Assembly: GCF_014647375.1 (NCBI RefSeq)
Contig: NZ_BMPB01000013.1
Location: forward strand, 124,001-188,000
Direction: 5' to 3'
Source: Parabacteroides faecis
GTDB lineage: Bacteria > Bacteroidota > Bacteroidia > Bacteroidales > Tannerellaceae
Length of the DNA: 64,000 bases
This document shows positions 25,360-34,542 of this stretch, piece after piece; the stretch's first letter is position 1; the number at the start of each line of letters is the position of its first letter. A model generated the notes under the pieces. The model made no database searches and was not told where the DNA came from. It was given only the letters and a program-made list of their open reading frames with translations. The position numbers and the translations under genes are program-made.

Positions 25360-28155
25360 ATGAGAAATAAGCGTGAAAAGAGAGGGCTGTTGATGTTGGT
25401 TCTCCTGCTGTTTGGAAGTTTTCTTGCGCTGACGGCCCGGGCACAAACGGGTGTTATCTGCGGAACCGTGACAGATGCTAAATTCAAGGAACCACTGATC
25501 GGTGCCACTGTCTCTATCGAAGGAACGACAATCGGAGCTATAACGGATATAGATGGAAATTTCCGTATCGAAAAGGTACAACCTGGTAAATATACTCTGG
25601 TCGCTTCTTATGTATCTTATAAAACGCAAACCATAAAAGATGTGGCTGTGATAGCTTATCAGGAAGCAGTCGTGCGTATCGAACTATCGGACGCCGATCT
25701 CCAACTGCAAAACGTTGTGGTAGTGGCCCAACGAAAACTGGGGACAGAAACAGCCGTACTGAATACCGTCCGCAAAAGCCTTCCTGTAGTGAGTGGAATA
25801 TCTGCCCAGCAGATCAGCAAGACGCAGGATAGCGATGCCGCTGAGGTGCTTCGCCGTATACCCGGTATTACGATCGTGGACGACCGCTTCATTGTTGTCC
25901 GCGGCCTGGCACAGCGTTATAATAATGTGTGGCTGAACAATGCCACGACACCGTCGAGCGAGACAGATAGCCGTGCTTTTTCCTTTGACGTGCTGCCTTC
26001 TTCCCTGGTCGATAATATGATGGTCTACAAAAGTCCGTCGGCAGAGTTACCGGCTGATTTCTCGGGTGGTTTCGTCCGCTTGCTGACGAAGAATGTGCCG
26101 GAAGGGAATACCTTCAATCTCTCTTATCAACTGGGTTTTAATACAAATGCAACTTTCCGCGATTTCCAGTTGACGAAAGGGCATGCGGTCGATTATCTAG
26201 GCTTTGGTGTCGGTAAACGCACGCTACCTTCCAATACACCTGCTCACCTGAACGATGTAAGTACTTCCGACGCTGCTACATTTACCCGCCGGGTGAATAC
26301 GGGGTGGGATATCAGCCATTTCACGGCACTCCCGGAACAGAAGCTGACTTTCACCATGAATCGCCTTTTCGACCTGGGTGACTGGCGGATCGGTAATATA
26401 ACGAACGTGAATTACAGTACGGGCTACGATTATTACGAGATGAAGAACAATAACTATCTGTCGTATGATATGACGAACGACCAATCGTCTTACCGTTATA
26501 AATACGATGATGTGCAATATAAGAATACAACCAAGCTCGGTGCCTTGTTCAACTGGTCTTTCCTGAACGGGAACAACAAGTTCGAGTTCCGTAACTTCTT
26601 CAACCAGCGGGGAACTTCTTCGCTTTCCCAACGCCAGGGTACAGATTACTATTCTGAAGAGAATATCCGGAAATGGGAATCACTTTACACCGGACGTACC
26701 ACCTATGCCGGCCAGTTGAGCGGCGAACATAAATGGCATGACGAAGCCGACAAGCTGGACTGGACGGTGGGGTATGCTTATGCCGCCTACAAGGAGCCGG
26801 ACCGTAAAGTCGTCAAGTCGATGGAACGGAAGCTGGATGACGAACTTAAATATTATGTATCCGACCCGACCCGCTATTATCAGGATCTGACGGATAACAG
26901 TTTCTCCCTCGGAACGAATTACGAGCATATTTTCAGTGTATCGGAGCTTTTCAAACCCGTCTTGAATGCCGGTGTATATGGAGAATATAAAGACCGTACG
27001 TTTGAAGCGCGCCGTTTTCTCTACAATCTTTTGGGAAGTGGATATAACCGCTTTGCCGAGTGGGATTACAGTTCGATCTTTTCGGATGAGAATATTTCCG
27101 AAAACCGTATTTATATGAAGGAAAGCACCAATAAAAGCGACTCTTATACTTCTGAGAATCTGTTGGGGGCAGCTTATGTGGCAGCCCGGTTGAATTATGG
27201 AGAGAAACTGAATGCGAATATCGGTGTCCGCATGGAATATTACCAGCTGAAACTGGATGGCTACGAATCGGATGGTATCAAAGCGGTCCATCTGGACCAA
27301 AGTTCGACCGAGTTCTTTCCTTCCCTGAATGTCGCCTATAGCCTGACTGATAAACAACAGGTGCGGGTCGCTTATGGGCGTTCGGTCAACCGTCCCGAAT
27401 TTCGTGAAGTGGTGCCTTACGTGTATTATGACTTTGCACTAGATGCCAATATTACCGGGAATGTCAATTTAAAGAATGCCTATACCAATAATGTTGATGT
27501 GCGTTATGAGTTTTACCCGTCGACAGGCGAGACGGTGACGATAGGAGGATTCTATAAATATTTTGAAGACCCGATCGAGCAGACGTATAGTGAAGCAGGT
27601 TCCGGCTTGCAGTACACCTATCACAATGCCGATCATGCCAGGGCTTTTGGTGTGGAGGTGGATATTAAGAAGCAGTTGGATTTTATCGGGTTGAAAAACC
27701 TGAGCCTGGTTTTCAATGGCGCCTATATTCATAGTAAGGTCTATTTTGCCGAAGGCTCTTTTGAGCGCGACCGGGCGATGCAGGGACAGTCTCCTTATCT
27801 GATCAATACCGGGTTATTCTACCAACTGGAAGATAAAGGTTTTTCTGCTTCCGTGCTCTATAACCGCATCGGAAAGCGTATTGAAACAGTGGGTGTCCCT
27901 GCCCAGAACCCGAATGACGATATCCCTGATATCTATGAAATGCCACGTAACGCATTGGATTTGAGTTTCTCGAAGAAAGTGGGCAAGTATGTGGAGATTA
28001 AAGGGGGTATCAAAGATTTGTTGAACTCGAAGATTGAGTATAAACAGTTTCTGGAACTGACGGAAACTTCCGGTGCGAAACGGGAAGTGGAACAGTTGGT
28101 TCGCAGCTACCGTCCGGGCGTGACTGTTAATCTGGGCGTATCGGTTAAATTTTAA
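25360..28155 (+). CDS. TonB-dependent outer-membrane receptor with N-terminal carboxypeptidase-regulatory-like domain
   Basis: 931 aa from ATG 25360 (MRNKREKRG). A signal peptide ends near LTARAQ. A CarboxypepD_reg-like domain follows (DAKFKEPLIGATVSIEGTTIGAITDIDGNF), then a plug (AEVLRRIPGITIVDDRFIVVRGLAQRYNNVWLNN) and a 22-strand-type barrel ending VTVNLGVSVKF. It is not a SusC: no SusD follows and it is shorter. Instead a surface lipoprotein starts 39 bp later and a MORN-repeat protein after that. TonB receptors take up metal complexes, vitamins or glycans, and no ligand can be named here. Confidence 0.93.
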   Translation: MRNKREKRGLLMLVLLLFGSFLALTARAQTGVICGTVTDAKFKEPLIGATVSIEGTTIGAITDIDGNFRIEKVQPGKYTLVASYVSYKTQTIKDVAVIAYQEAVVRIELSDADLQLQNVVVVAQRKLGTETAVLNTVRKSLPVVSGISAQQISKTQDSDAAEVLRRIPGITIVDDRFIVVRGLAQRYNNVWLNNATTPSSETDSRAFSFDVLPSSLVDNMMVYKSPSAELPADFSGGFVRLLTKNVPEGNTFNLSYQLGFNTNATFRDFQLTKGHAVDYLGFGVGKRTLPSNTPAHLNDVSTSDAATFTRRVNTGWDISHFTALPEQKLTFTMNRLFDLGDWRIGNITNVNYSTGYDYYEMKNNNYLSYDMTNDQSSYRYKYDDVQYKNTTKLGALFNWSFLNGNNKFEFRNFFNQRGTSSLSQRQGTDYYSEENIRKWESLYTGRTTYAGQLSGEHKWHDEADKLDWTVGYAYAAYKEPDRKVVKSMERKLDDELKYYVSDPTRYYQDLTDNSFSLGTNYEHIFSVSELFKPVLNAGVYGEYKDRTFEARRFLYNLLGSGYNRFAEWDYSSIFSDENISENRIYMKESTNKSDSYTSENLLGAAYVAARLNYGEKLNANIGVRMEYYQLKLDGYESDGIKAVHLDQSSTEFFPSLNVAYSLTDKQQVRVAYGRSVNRPEFREVVPYVYYDFALDANITGNVNLKNAYTNNVDVRYEFYPSTGETVTIGGFYKYFEDPIEQTYSEAGSGLQYTYHNADHARAFGVEVDIKKQLDFIGLKNLSLVFNGAYIHSKVYFAEGSFERDRAMQGQSPYLINTGLFYQLEDKGFSASVLYNRIGKRIETVGVPAQNPNDDIPDIYEMPRNALDLSFSKKVGKYVEIKGGIKDLLNSKIEYKQFLELTETSGAKREVEQLVRSYRPGVTVNLGVSVKF

Positions 28156-28194
28156 ATAATGTCACTTATATACAAACTAAATTAGTTTATTATT

Positions 28195-29790
28195 ATGAAC
28201 AAGTTTTTATTGAAAGGTGTGGCTGCCTTAGTATGCATAGCCACAATGTTTGGAAACGTAGCTTGTAGCGACGATGACGACTCGGCGACAATCAGTGTTA
28301 CTGCGGTTGCATTGGATAAAACGACCTTGTCGTTGAAACCGGGATCGACAACTAAATTGGTTCCTACCATTACTCCCTCGGATGCTACTACGACAAGTGT
28401 GACCTGGACTTCTTCCGATGATAAAGTAGCTACCGTTAGCGATGGAACGGTTACGGCTGTAGCAGAAGGTACGGCTACTATCACTGTTAAGACTGACGAC
28501 GGTGGTAAAACGGCGACTTGTGTTGTAACGGTTGATGCCGATGCTCCGGAAAGCCAAGACGTAACGCTGGAAGGAGATATTCCTTCCGATATGACTCTAC
28601 GTGCTGTGGATAATAATTTGTTGAAAGGATATGTCTATGTGCCTTCCGGTGTAACATTGACTATCGAACCGGGTACGGTGATCAAAGGGGAAAAAGCCAC
28701 AAAAGGTTCTCTGATCGTTGAACCGGGGGGCAAGATCATTGCCGAAGGTACGGTTGATAAACCGATTGTCTTTACTTCGAACCAGCCTGCCGGTTCACGT
28801 GCTTATGGCGACTGGGGTGGTTTGATCTTATGTGGTAATGCTCCGGTTAATGCAAATGATCCGCAGATAGAAGGTGGTCCGCGTACTCATTATGGTGGAA
28901 ACAAGCCTGAAGATAATTCCGGTATAGTGAAGTATGTACGTATCGAGTTTGCCGGTTATCCGTTGGAACCGAATAAGGAGATCAATGGTCTGACTTGTGG
29001 GGGAGTCGGTAGCGGAACGACACTGGAATATATCCAGGTATCTTATTGTGGTGACGATTCTTTCGAATGGTTTGGCGGAACGGTGAATGCAAAACACCTG
29101 ATTGCTTATAAAGGTTGGGATGATGAATTCGATACGGATTACGGTTATACCGGAAAATTGCAGTTCTTGCTGGGTGTTCGTGATCCGAAGGTTGCCGATA
29201 CCTCTAAGTCCAACGGTTTTGAGTCGGACAACGATGCGAATGGCTCCGGAGACGAGCCTATTACGAAGCCTATTTTCTCTAACGTAACGCTGATCGGTCC
29301 GTTCTATGGCGAGTCAGCCGGTAAAGCGGAAAGTGAAATTCTTTATACAACGGATGATGCAGCTAATGGTGCGAAGGGTGGACAGTTCCAGGCTGCTATG
29401 CATATTCGCCGTAACTCTTCTTTGAATGTTTACAACTCTGTCTTCACTGGTTGGCCTTATGGTCTGTACCTGCAGAATGCAAATGCCGGTGCAACGGTAA
29501 AGAATGTGATCTTTGCCGGTATGTGGGAGAACTTCAAGGATGATGACAGCAAGAGCTATTTCGAAACAGAGAATTTGAAAAATCAGGTATATGCTTCCAG
29601 CAACGACCTGATTGTAACAAACGCTGATTATTCTTCAGTGGTAGTCGACAAGATCGGTGGTGCGGATTTCTCTGATTCTGTTTTGTCTGACAACTTCTTC
29701 GATAAGGTTACTTACAAAGGTGCCTTCGACGGAACCAACGACTGGACAGCCGGATGGGCAAACTGGGATCCACAGAATACAGCTTATTAA
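28195..29790 (+). CDS. Surface lipoprotein with Ig-like (BIG2) domain and beta-helix-like region
   Basis: 531 aa. The lipoprotein signal has C24 followed by SDDDD, fitting the acidic export signal that sends Bacteroidetes lipoproteins to the cell surface. Residues about 33-115 form a BIG2 Ig-like domain (VALDKTTLSLKPGSTTKL, WTSSDDKVATVSDGTVTAVAEGTATITV). The remaining 400 residues resemble a right-handed beta-helix (LTIEPGTVIKGEKATKGSLIVEPGGKIIAEGTVDKPIVFTS is split into rungs). It may be the receptor's substrate-capture partner, as SusD is for SusC, but this is inferred only from the operon position. Confidence 0.85.
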   Translation: MNKFLLKGVAALVCIATMFGNVACSDDDDSATISVTAVALDKTTLSLKPGSTTKLVPTITPSDATTTSVTWTSSDDKVATVSDGTVTAVAEGTATITVKTDDGGKTATCVVTVDADAPESQDVTLEGDIPSDMTLRAVDNNLLKGYVYVPSGVTLTIEPGTVIKGEKATKGSLIVEPGGKIIAEGTVDKPIVFTSNQPAGSRAYGDWGGLILCGNAPVNANDPQIEGGPRTHYGGNKPEDNSGIVKYVRIEFAGYPLEPNKEINGLTCGGVGSGTTLEYIQVSYCGDDSFEWFGGTVNAKHLIAYKGWDDEFDTDYGYTGKLQFLLGVRDPKVADTSKSNGFESDNDANGSGDEPITKPIFSNVTLIGPFYGESAGKAESEILYTTDDAANGAKGGQFQAAMHIRRNSSLNVYNSVFTGWPYGLYLQNANAGATVKNVIFAGMWENFKDDDSKSYFETENLKNQVYASSNDLIVTNADYSSVVVDKIGGADFSDSVLSDNFFDKVTYKGAFDGTNDWTAGWANWDPQNTAY

Positions 29791-29908
29791 TCAGATTGTT
29801 TCTTACTCGAATTTTTGAATAATGGTTCAGGGGCCCGGGATATGTTACATTTTCCTGTGCCCTTTTACCTTTCTTGCAGGAGGGTGGAAACTGTAAAAAC
29901 ATATACAA

Positions 29909-30382
29909 ATGATAAAGAAATTGCTATTAACATCTACATTGGTTGCCGGAAGTACCTTTGCTATCCAGGCACAGGACCTGGTACTTAATGAAGGTCAGTA
30001 TTATACGGACGAAACACAAACTACACCTTATACGGGTCGTTATACGGAGTTTTATGACGATGGTATGCTGAAGATGGAGTTGTATCTGAAAGATGGGCGT
30101 CCGGAGGGTACGTATGTAATCTATTACCCCGATGGGAAGATTGCGGAGGTCCGCTCGTATTATCATGGCGTTTTTCACGGGGAGTGGCGAACCTATAATG
30201 AGGCAGGACAACTGATCGGTCTGGCTTCTTATAAAGATGGTGAGAAAGATGGTCCCTGGCGTATCTGGAATGACAAAGGTGTCATGCGTTTTGAAATGTT
30301 CTACACCCGCGGAAAGAAAAGTGGAATTTGGCGGACATGGAGTGATGAGGGGAAATTGTTGACAGAAGAGAAACAGTTATAG
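29909..30382 (+). CDS. Secreted MORN-repeat (YwqK-like) protein
   Basis: 157 aa. A signal peptide ends near AIQAQ. At least four MORN_2-type repeats follow (TGRYTEFYDDGMLKMEL, EGTYVIYYPDGKIAEV, HGEWRTYNEAGQLIGL, SGIWRTWSDEGKLLTE). MORN_2 repeats form beta-hairpin stacks. Automatic labels as 'antitoxin YwqK' are not supported here: there is no toxin gene and the protein is exported. It is the third gene of the TonB-receptor operon, 118 bp after the lipoprotein stop. Confidence 0.8.
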   Translation: MIKKLLLTSTLVAGSTFAIQAQDLVLNEGQYYTDETQTTPYTGRYTEFYDDGMLKMELYLKDGRPEGTYVIYYPDGKIAEVRSYYHGVFHGEWRTYNEAGQLIGLASYKDGEKDGPWRIWNDKGVMRFEMFYTRGKKSGIWRTWSDEGKLLTEEKQL

Positions 30383-30410
30383 AAATAATTGAACCCAAAT
30401 AACAGGTTCT

Positions 30411-30488
30411 GTAGGGGCGGGGTTTGCCCGCCCTTTGCGACGATAATATAACAACCGGTGAAGATGGGCGGGCAGACCCCGCCCCTAC
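30411..30488. repeat. GC-rich inverted repeat
   Basis: Arms 30411-30433 and 30466-30488 (23 bp) are reverse complements at 22 positions, beginning GTAGGGGCGGGG. They lie in otherwise AT-rich intergenic DNA between convergent genes. The pattern resembles a widespread extragenic palindrome, and it can act as a two-way terminator. Confidence 0.7.
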
Positions 30489-30529
30489 GTTCACATCTGA
30501 CAATAATTGAACTTTGTCCTTTATTTTTA

Positions 30530-30958
30530 TTATTCATCATTCGAATCAAAATCGAAATCAAAGTCGAAACCATCATCCATCAATCCCGGATCAGTGAATT
30601 GCTCCATTTCACGGCGATCTTTCTTGGTCGGACGGCCTAAGCCACGGGCGCGATCTACGAAACCGGATATCTTATTCATCTCCAGTATTTCGTATTGATC
30701 CGGAGTCGTGACATTTTCCAGATATTCCGGCACCAGTTTAGCACCCATTCTGCGTTCTGTCAATGCTAATACTTTGAAGGAAAAAGTCACAGGCGGTTTA
30801 CGAACCTGAATTACTTCTCCCACCTTGATCATACGGGATGGTTTTACGGTGACACCGTTTATCATGATCCGGCTTTTCTTGCAAGCTTCTGCTGCGATCG
30901 TCCGGGTTTTGAAGATGCGGGTAGCCCACATCCATTTATCTATTCTTACTTCATTCAT
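30530..30958 (-). CDS. S4-domain RNA-binding protein (Hsp15-like)
   Basis: 142 aa. The N-terminal S4 domain (residues about 4-65, RIDKWMWATRIFKTRTIAAEACKKSR.. in shorter pieces, INGVTVKPSRMIKVGE) matches Hsp15, which binds stalled 50S subunits carrying nascent chains. The middle has LGRPTKKDRREMEQF, as in the family. The last residues form an acidic FDFDFDFD run coded by imperfect ATCAAA/GTCGAA units. The neighbours pth and rplY are also translation-related, which supports the role. Confidence 0.9.
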   Translation of the reverse strand: MNEVRIDKWMWATRIFKTRTIAAEACKKSRIMINGVTVKPSRMIKVGEVIQVRKPPVTFSFKVLALTERRMGAKLVPEYLENVTTPDQYEILEMNKISGFVDRARGLGRPTKKDRREMEQFTDPGLMDDGFDFDFDFDSNDE

Positions 30959-30966
30959 AACAATTT

Positions 30967-31050
30967 CAGTTGGCAGTTGACAAGTGACAGTTGACAGTTA
31001 CTTGATGATAGGAGTGCGAAGCCTATCTGTCAACCGTCATCTGTCAACTA
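30967..31050. repeat. Heptad repeat element, inverted pair around a GCGAAGC core
   Basis: The left arm repeats CAGTTGA-like 7-mers (30967-31000). The right arm repeats CTGTCAA-like 7-mers (31026-31050). Between them lies GTGCGAAGCC. The 19-mer at 30974-30992 is identical to 46022-46040. It fills the whole gap between the S4 protein gene and pth. Confidence 0.75.
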
Positions 31051-31611
31051 TTTATTATTGTATTGGTTCATCGTAATCTGTACCCCTGCCAGGCAGAAGC
31101 TCTTGACGATCTCGATGGCCCGTTTCAATTTTTCCGGCATCAGTTCCAGTTCTTCAGAAGGGAACTTGCCTAATACATAATCTATTTGTCCGCCGCGAGG
31201 AAAGTCACTGCCTATCCCGAAACGCAGACGGTTATACTCCTGTGTTCCCAGGAGTTGTTGTATGTTTTTCAATCCGTTGTGTCCTGCATCACTGCCTTTG
31301 GGTTTCAGACGTAAAGTGCCGAAGGGAAGAGCCAGGTCATCTACTACCACCAATAGATTCTCCACTGGAATATTCTCTTTTTGTAACCAGTAACGGACGG
31401 CATTTCCGCTCAGGTTCATAAATGTATTCGGTTTGAGCAGGATCAACTCGCAGTTCTTCACCCGCATCCGGGCAACTGCCCCGTAACGCTCTTCCGTGAA
31501 AGGCACTCCGGCTTCTTCAGCCAAAGCATTCACGACACGGAAACCGATGTTATGCCGTGTGCCCCAGTATTCAGAGCCTATATTACCAAGTCCGGTTATC
31601 AGATATTTCAT
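31048..31611 (-). CDS. pth: Peptidyl-tRNA hydrolase
   Basis: The start at 31611 gives [24 protein letters not shown], the standard Pth N-terminus, and 187 aa. An upstream in-frame start would add 14 unlikely residues. Catalytic His is in TRHNIGF and the substrate-binding loops are in [26 protein letters not shown] and [12 protein letters not shown]. It recycles tRNA from dropped-off peptidyl-tRNA in the cytoplasm. The gene lies directly downstream of rplY on the same strand, a common arrangement. Confidence 0.97.
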   Translation of the reverse strand: MKYLITGLGNIGSEYWGTRHNIGFRVVNALAEEAGVPFTEERYGAVARMRVKNCELILLKPNTFMNLSGNAVRYWLQKENIPVENLLVVVDDLALPFGTLRLKPKGSDAGHNGLKNIQQLLGTQEYNRLRFGIGSDFPRGGQIDYVLGKFPSEELELMPEKLKRAIEIVKSFCLAGVQITMNQYNNK

Positions 31612-31701
31612 GATTCTTGCATTATTTATATAATATAAGAAAGGGAAGAACATTCTCCTGAATATTCCTCCCTCACGTTATTTGGTATTATCTTTTTCAG
31701 A

Positions 31702-32292
31702 TTACTTACCAGCAGTAGCCTGAGCACCACGAGCGGCACGAGTCAACTGAACGGCGCAAACAACAGCGTTCTTTGCATTTGTCAGTTCCAGACCTTCGAA
31801 GTGTAAAGCACCCACCTGCATAGACTTACCTAAGCCCAGGTGATCAACGTTGATAGTCAGTTTTTCAGGGATCTGAGTATAGATAGCTTTAACTTTCAGC
31901 TTTCTCATACGCAATGTCAGCTTACCACCGGCTTTAACACCTTCGGCGTGACCTTCCAGAACAACAGGAACTTCCATTGTTACCGGTTTGCTGTCAGAAA
32001 CTTCCATGAAGTCGATGTGCATGATAGCATCGGTTACTGCCTGGAACTGGATATCTTTAACGATAGCCATAGTCTTTGTTCCGTCGATGTTCAGTTCAAC
32101 AGCGAAGATTTCCGGAGTATAAACCAGTTTACGTACACTGTCGACAGTTACTGTAAAGTGAGTTACTTTTTCGCCACCGTATAATACAGCAGGGATTTCC
32201 TGATTTTTACGCATAGCTTTTAAAGCTCTTTTCTGATCAGCAGAAGTAGCAGCTACTTCTCTTCCTTTTCCTTCTAATTGGAATGTCTTCAT
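31702..32292 (-). CDS. rplY: 50S ribosomal protein L25 (long Ctc/TL5 form)
   Basis: 196 aa. The N-terminal 5S rRNA-binding domain (KGREVAATSADQKRALKAMRKNQEIPAVLYGG) and a C-terminal beta domain with VDHLGLGKSMQVGALHFEGLE mark the two-domain Ctc/TL5 form rather than the short E. coli type. The end is Ala/Arg-rich. It is part of the large ribosomal subunit. A strong promoter lies upstream and pth follows. Confidence 0.96.
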   Translation of the reverse strand: MKTFQLEGKGREVAATSADQKRALKAMRKNQEIPAVLYGGEKVTHFTVTVDSVRKLVYTPEIFAVELNIDGTKTMAIVKDIQFQAVTDAIMHIDFMEVSDSKPVTMEVPVVLEGHAEGVKAGGKLTLRMRKLKVKAIYTQIPEKLTINVDHLGLGKSMQVGALHFEGLELTNAKNAVVCAVQLTRAARGAQATAGK

Positions 32293-32374
32293 TTCTTTAA
32301 TTTTTTGTGTTACTCAAAATTAGTATTTATGCTTCCTAATTTTCCCATCACACGTACGGGGGTTAAAAGCGGTG

Positions 32375-32405
32375 CAAAGGTATGTTTTTTATTAATACGT
32401 TCCAA
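32375..32405 (-). promoter_or_regulatory. Promoter of rplY-pth
   Basis: On the minus strand TTG (32403-32405) and TACCTTTG (32375-32382) are 20 bp apart, a good Bacteroidetes promoter, giving a leader of about 75 nt. A second -7-like box, TAATTTTG, lies at 32315-32322. Confidence 0.65.
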
Positions 32406-32424
32406 CTGTCCCGTGTATATTTTT

Positions 32425-33276
32425 TTAATCCAGTAGATTACGGGAACGAAGCAATCCCTCCGTATCGTCCCAGAGCTTGACTTGGGCCGGATGGTTCCGG
32501 ATATGTTCCGACAGCTTTTTCTCTTTGCAGTTGGCGTAGCATGTACCACTTTTATCGTTTACATCTTCCGACAGGGCAAGGTGTATGGCTGTCGCTGCTC
32601 CTTGCAGCGGTGTTTTGATGAAAGGACGGAACAGGATATCTGTCAGCGGGTCGAACCAGGCATTCATCGTGATCATATTCGTACTGACGATACCTGGGTC
32701 GGAGGCGTTGACGGTAATTCCTCTTTCTTTTACCCTTTCCGCCAATTCGCGTGTAAAGAGCAATAAGGCCAGTTTGGTATTTCCGTACACCGATATCCGG
32801 TTGAAACGTCCGTTCTTCCCTTTGGTGAAGAAGTCGGATTCTATTTTACCGATGGCATACGTGCAGGATACTGTATTGACGATACGGGTTCCCTTATGCA
32901 TCAGAGGAAGCAGTAACCGGGTGAGCAGATACGGACCGACGTAATTAACGCTGACAATCGTTTCCAATCCGTCTACCGTAGGACGGATATGGGTGGTCAG
33001 AACTCCGGCATTGTTCATTAACCGGCTGACCGGGCGTCCTTCCGCCAGTATCTTTTGTGCGAAAGCATGGACGGATGATAAAGAGGAGAGGTCTATTCCC
33101 CGGACCTCTATTTGCTTATTCCCGCTTTCTTTTTTTATACGTTCGCAGACCGGATATGCTTTCTCCGGTTCTTTACACGCCATGATGATCTGAAAACCGT
33201 CTTTGGCCAGTGCCAGGGTGATCTCTTGTCCCATGCCCCCGTCGGCACCGGTTATAATGGCTATTCCTTTTTCCAT
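32425..33276 (-). CDS. Short-chain dehydrogenase/reductase, candidate 3-hydroxysteroid (bile acid) dehydrogenase
   Basis: 283 aa SDR. Cofactor motif TGADGGMG near residue 9, NNAG near 88, and catalytic YGNTK (YxxxK) near 163 with an upstream serine in VNTVSCTYA. SDRs interconvert hydroxyl and keto groups with NAD(P). It starts 2 bp after the stop of the flavin reductase and belongs to the same unit as the steroid 5-alpha-reductase. In published gut strains that make isoallolithocholic acid, a 3-beta-hydroxysteroid dehydrogenase works with the 5-alpha-reductase, so this is the obvious candidate. Stereochemistry cannot be read from sequence. Confidence 0.85.
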   Translation of the reverse strand: MEKGIAIITGADGGMGQEITLALAKDGFQIIMACKEPEKAYPVCERIKKESGNKQIEVRGIDLSSLSSVHAFAQKILAEGRPVSRLMNNAGVLTTHIRPTVDGLETIVSVNYVGPYLLTRLLLPLMHKGTRIVNTVSCTYAIGKIESDFFTKGKNGRFNRISVYGNTKLALLLFTRELAERVKERGITVNASDPGIVSTNMITMNAWFDPLTDILFRPFIKTPLQGAATAIHLALSEDVNDKSGTCYANCKEKKLSEHIRNHPAQVKLWDDTEGLLRSRNLLD

Positions 33277-33278
33277 TA

Positions 33279-34505
33279 TTATTTATACTCCAGTTTTTCT
33301 ATTTCTTTGACAATACTTTTAGGTAGATTCTGCATATGTTTATGGCAAGCCATTTCCAACGAATACATACGGGCAATGCAATAGTTGCTGTGACCGCAGT
33401 CGCAACGGGCCTGTTCGTCTTCTTTCATATGGTTGACGAAAGCCGGGTCGTTGAGCAGTGCACGTGCCATGCTGACAAACTCGAATCCGTGGCCGAGTAC
33501 TTCTTCTATCTTTTCACGGGAGATAAGGCCGCCGACATATACGAGAGGCATTTTCAGGGCTGCCCGGAATTTCAGCGCGTCTTCAAGAAAATATGCTTCC
33601 TTGAACGGTTCGGTAGGAATCATCAGGTGCCCTGCCATTCGTACACCGATTGGTAACCATCCGTTCGGCATGTAATGAGTCATTGTGCGGATAGGCATTG
33701 CACCACGCATAACATACATCGGAGCACGGCTTACAAATCCCCCGCTCAGTATCAGGGCATGTACGCCGCATTGGTTTTGCAGGGTACGGGCGACTTCCAA
33801 CGTCTCGTCGAGTTCCATGCCGCCTTTAAAACCGTCGCGCATATTCATTTTTACCAGGACTGCCATATCCGAACCGGCAGCTTTCATTACCTCTTCCATA
33901 CACATCTTCATGAAACGCATCCGGTTTTCCAGGCTTCCTCCATATTCATCTTTCCGGCGGTTGGTATAAGGAGAGAGGAACTGGCTGATCAGATAGCCGT
34001 GTCCGGCATGTATTTCGACGGCATCCATTCCGGCTTCGCGGGCGAGGTGGACTGCCTGGCCGAAGGCTTTTGCCATAGCGGCTATTTCAGACTGCCGCAT
34101 TCCCCGGACGAAAGTCGGCGAATATAAATTGAATCCGGTGGAAGCAGAGATAGGAGTACATCCGCAGATATTTTTGTGAGACATGTTCCCGCAATGTCCG
34201 ATTTGTATGGAAGCGGCAGCACCTTCGGCATGGATGGCATCTGTGATCTTCTTCAGACCGGGTATGATTTCAGGGCGTAACCACAACTGACGTTCGAATG
34301 AAAGTCCGCTTTGCGTTACGGCGGCATAGGCTAAAGTAGTCATGCCGATTCCGCCGGCTGCCACAGAGGTATGATAGTTATATAGCATTTCCGACGGAGC
34401 GTTCCCCGGGCACATACTTTCGAAAGCGGCCGCCCTGATCGTACGATTCCTGAGTGTGAGCGGACCGATAGAGGCCGGGGTGAATAGCATAGATTCTTTA
34501 TTCAT
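33279..34505 (-). CDS. Old Yellow Enzyme-family NADH:flavin oxidoreductase, candidate steroid/bile acid delta4 (5-beta) reductase
   Basis: 408 aa. TIM-barrel OYE with NRTIRAAAFE at the start, HAGHGYLISQFLSPYTNRR (flavin and substrate contacts), YGGSLENRMRF and VSMARALLNDP. A C-terminal cysteine cluster (CDCGHSNYC) recalls the iron-sulfur-associated group related to 2,4-dienoyl-CoA reductase and bile-acid BaiCD. There is no second pyridine-nucleotide domain, so it is the short form. It lies between a 5-alpha-reductase gene and an SDR gene on one transcript. Related enzymes reduce the delta4 bond of 3-oxo steroids to the 5-beta form, and this use is inferred. Confidence 0.87.
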   Translation of the reverse strand: MNKESMLFTPASIGPLTLRNRTIRAAAFESMCPGNAPSEMLYNYHTSVAAGGIGMTTLAYAAVTQSGLSFERQLWLRPEIIPGLKKITDAIHAEGAAASIQIGHCGNMSHKNICGCTPISASTGFNLYSPTFVRGMRQSEIAAMAKAFGQAVHLAREAGMDAVEIHAGHGYLISQFLSPYTNRRKDEYGGSLENRMRFMKMCMEEVMKAAGSDMAVLVKMNMRDGFKGGMELDETLEVARTLQNQCGVHALILSGGFVSRAPMYVMRGAMPIRTMTHYMPNGWLPIGVRMAGHLMIPTEPFKEAYFLEDALKFRAALKMPLVYVGGLISREKIEEVLGHGFEFVSMARALLNDPAFVNHMKEDEQARCDCGHSNYCIARMYSLEMACHKHMQNLPKSIVKEIEKLEYK

Positions 34506-34542
34506 ATTAATAACCAGTTATTTATAGTTGTATTTTATATAA

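Noticed and set aside
29909-30382. Toxin-antitoxin system (YwqK antitoxin label)
   Set aside because: The protein has a signal peptide and MORN repeats, and no toxin gene is adjacent.
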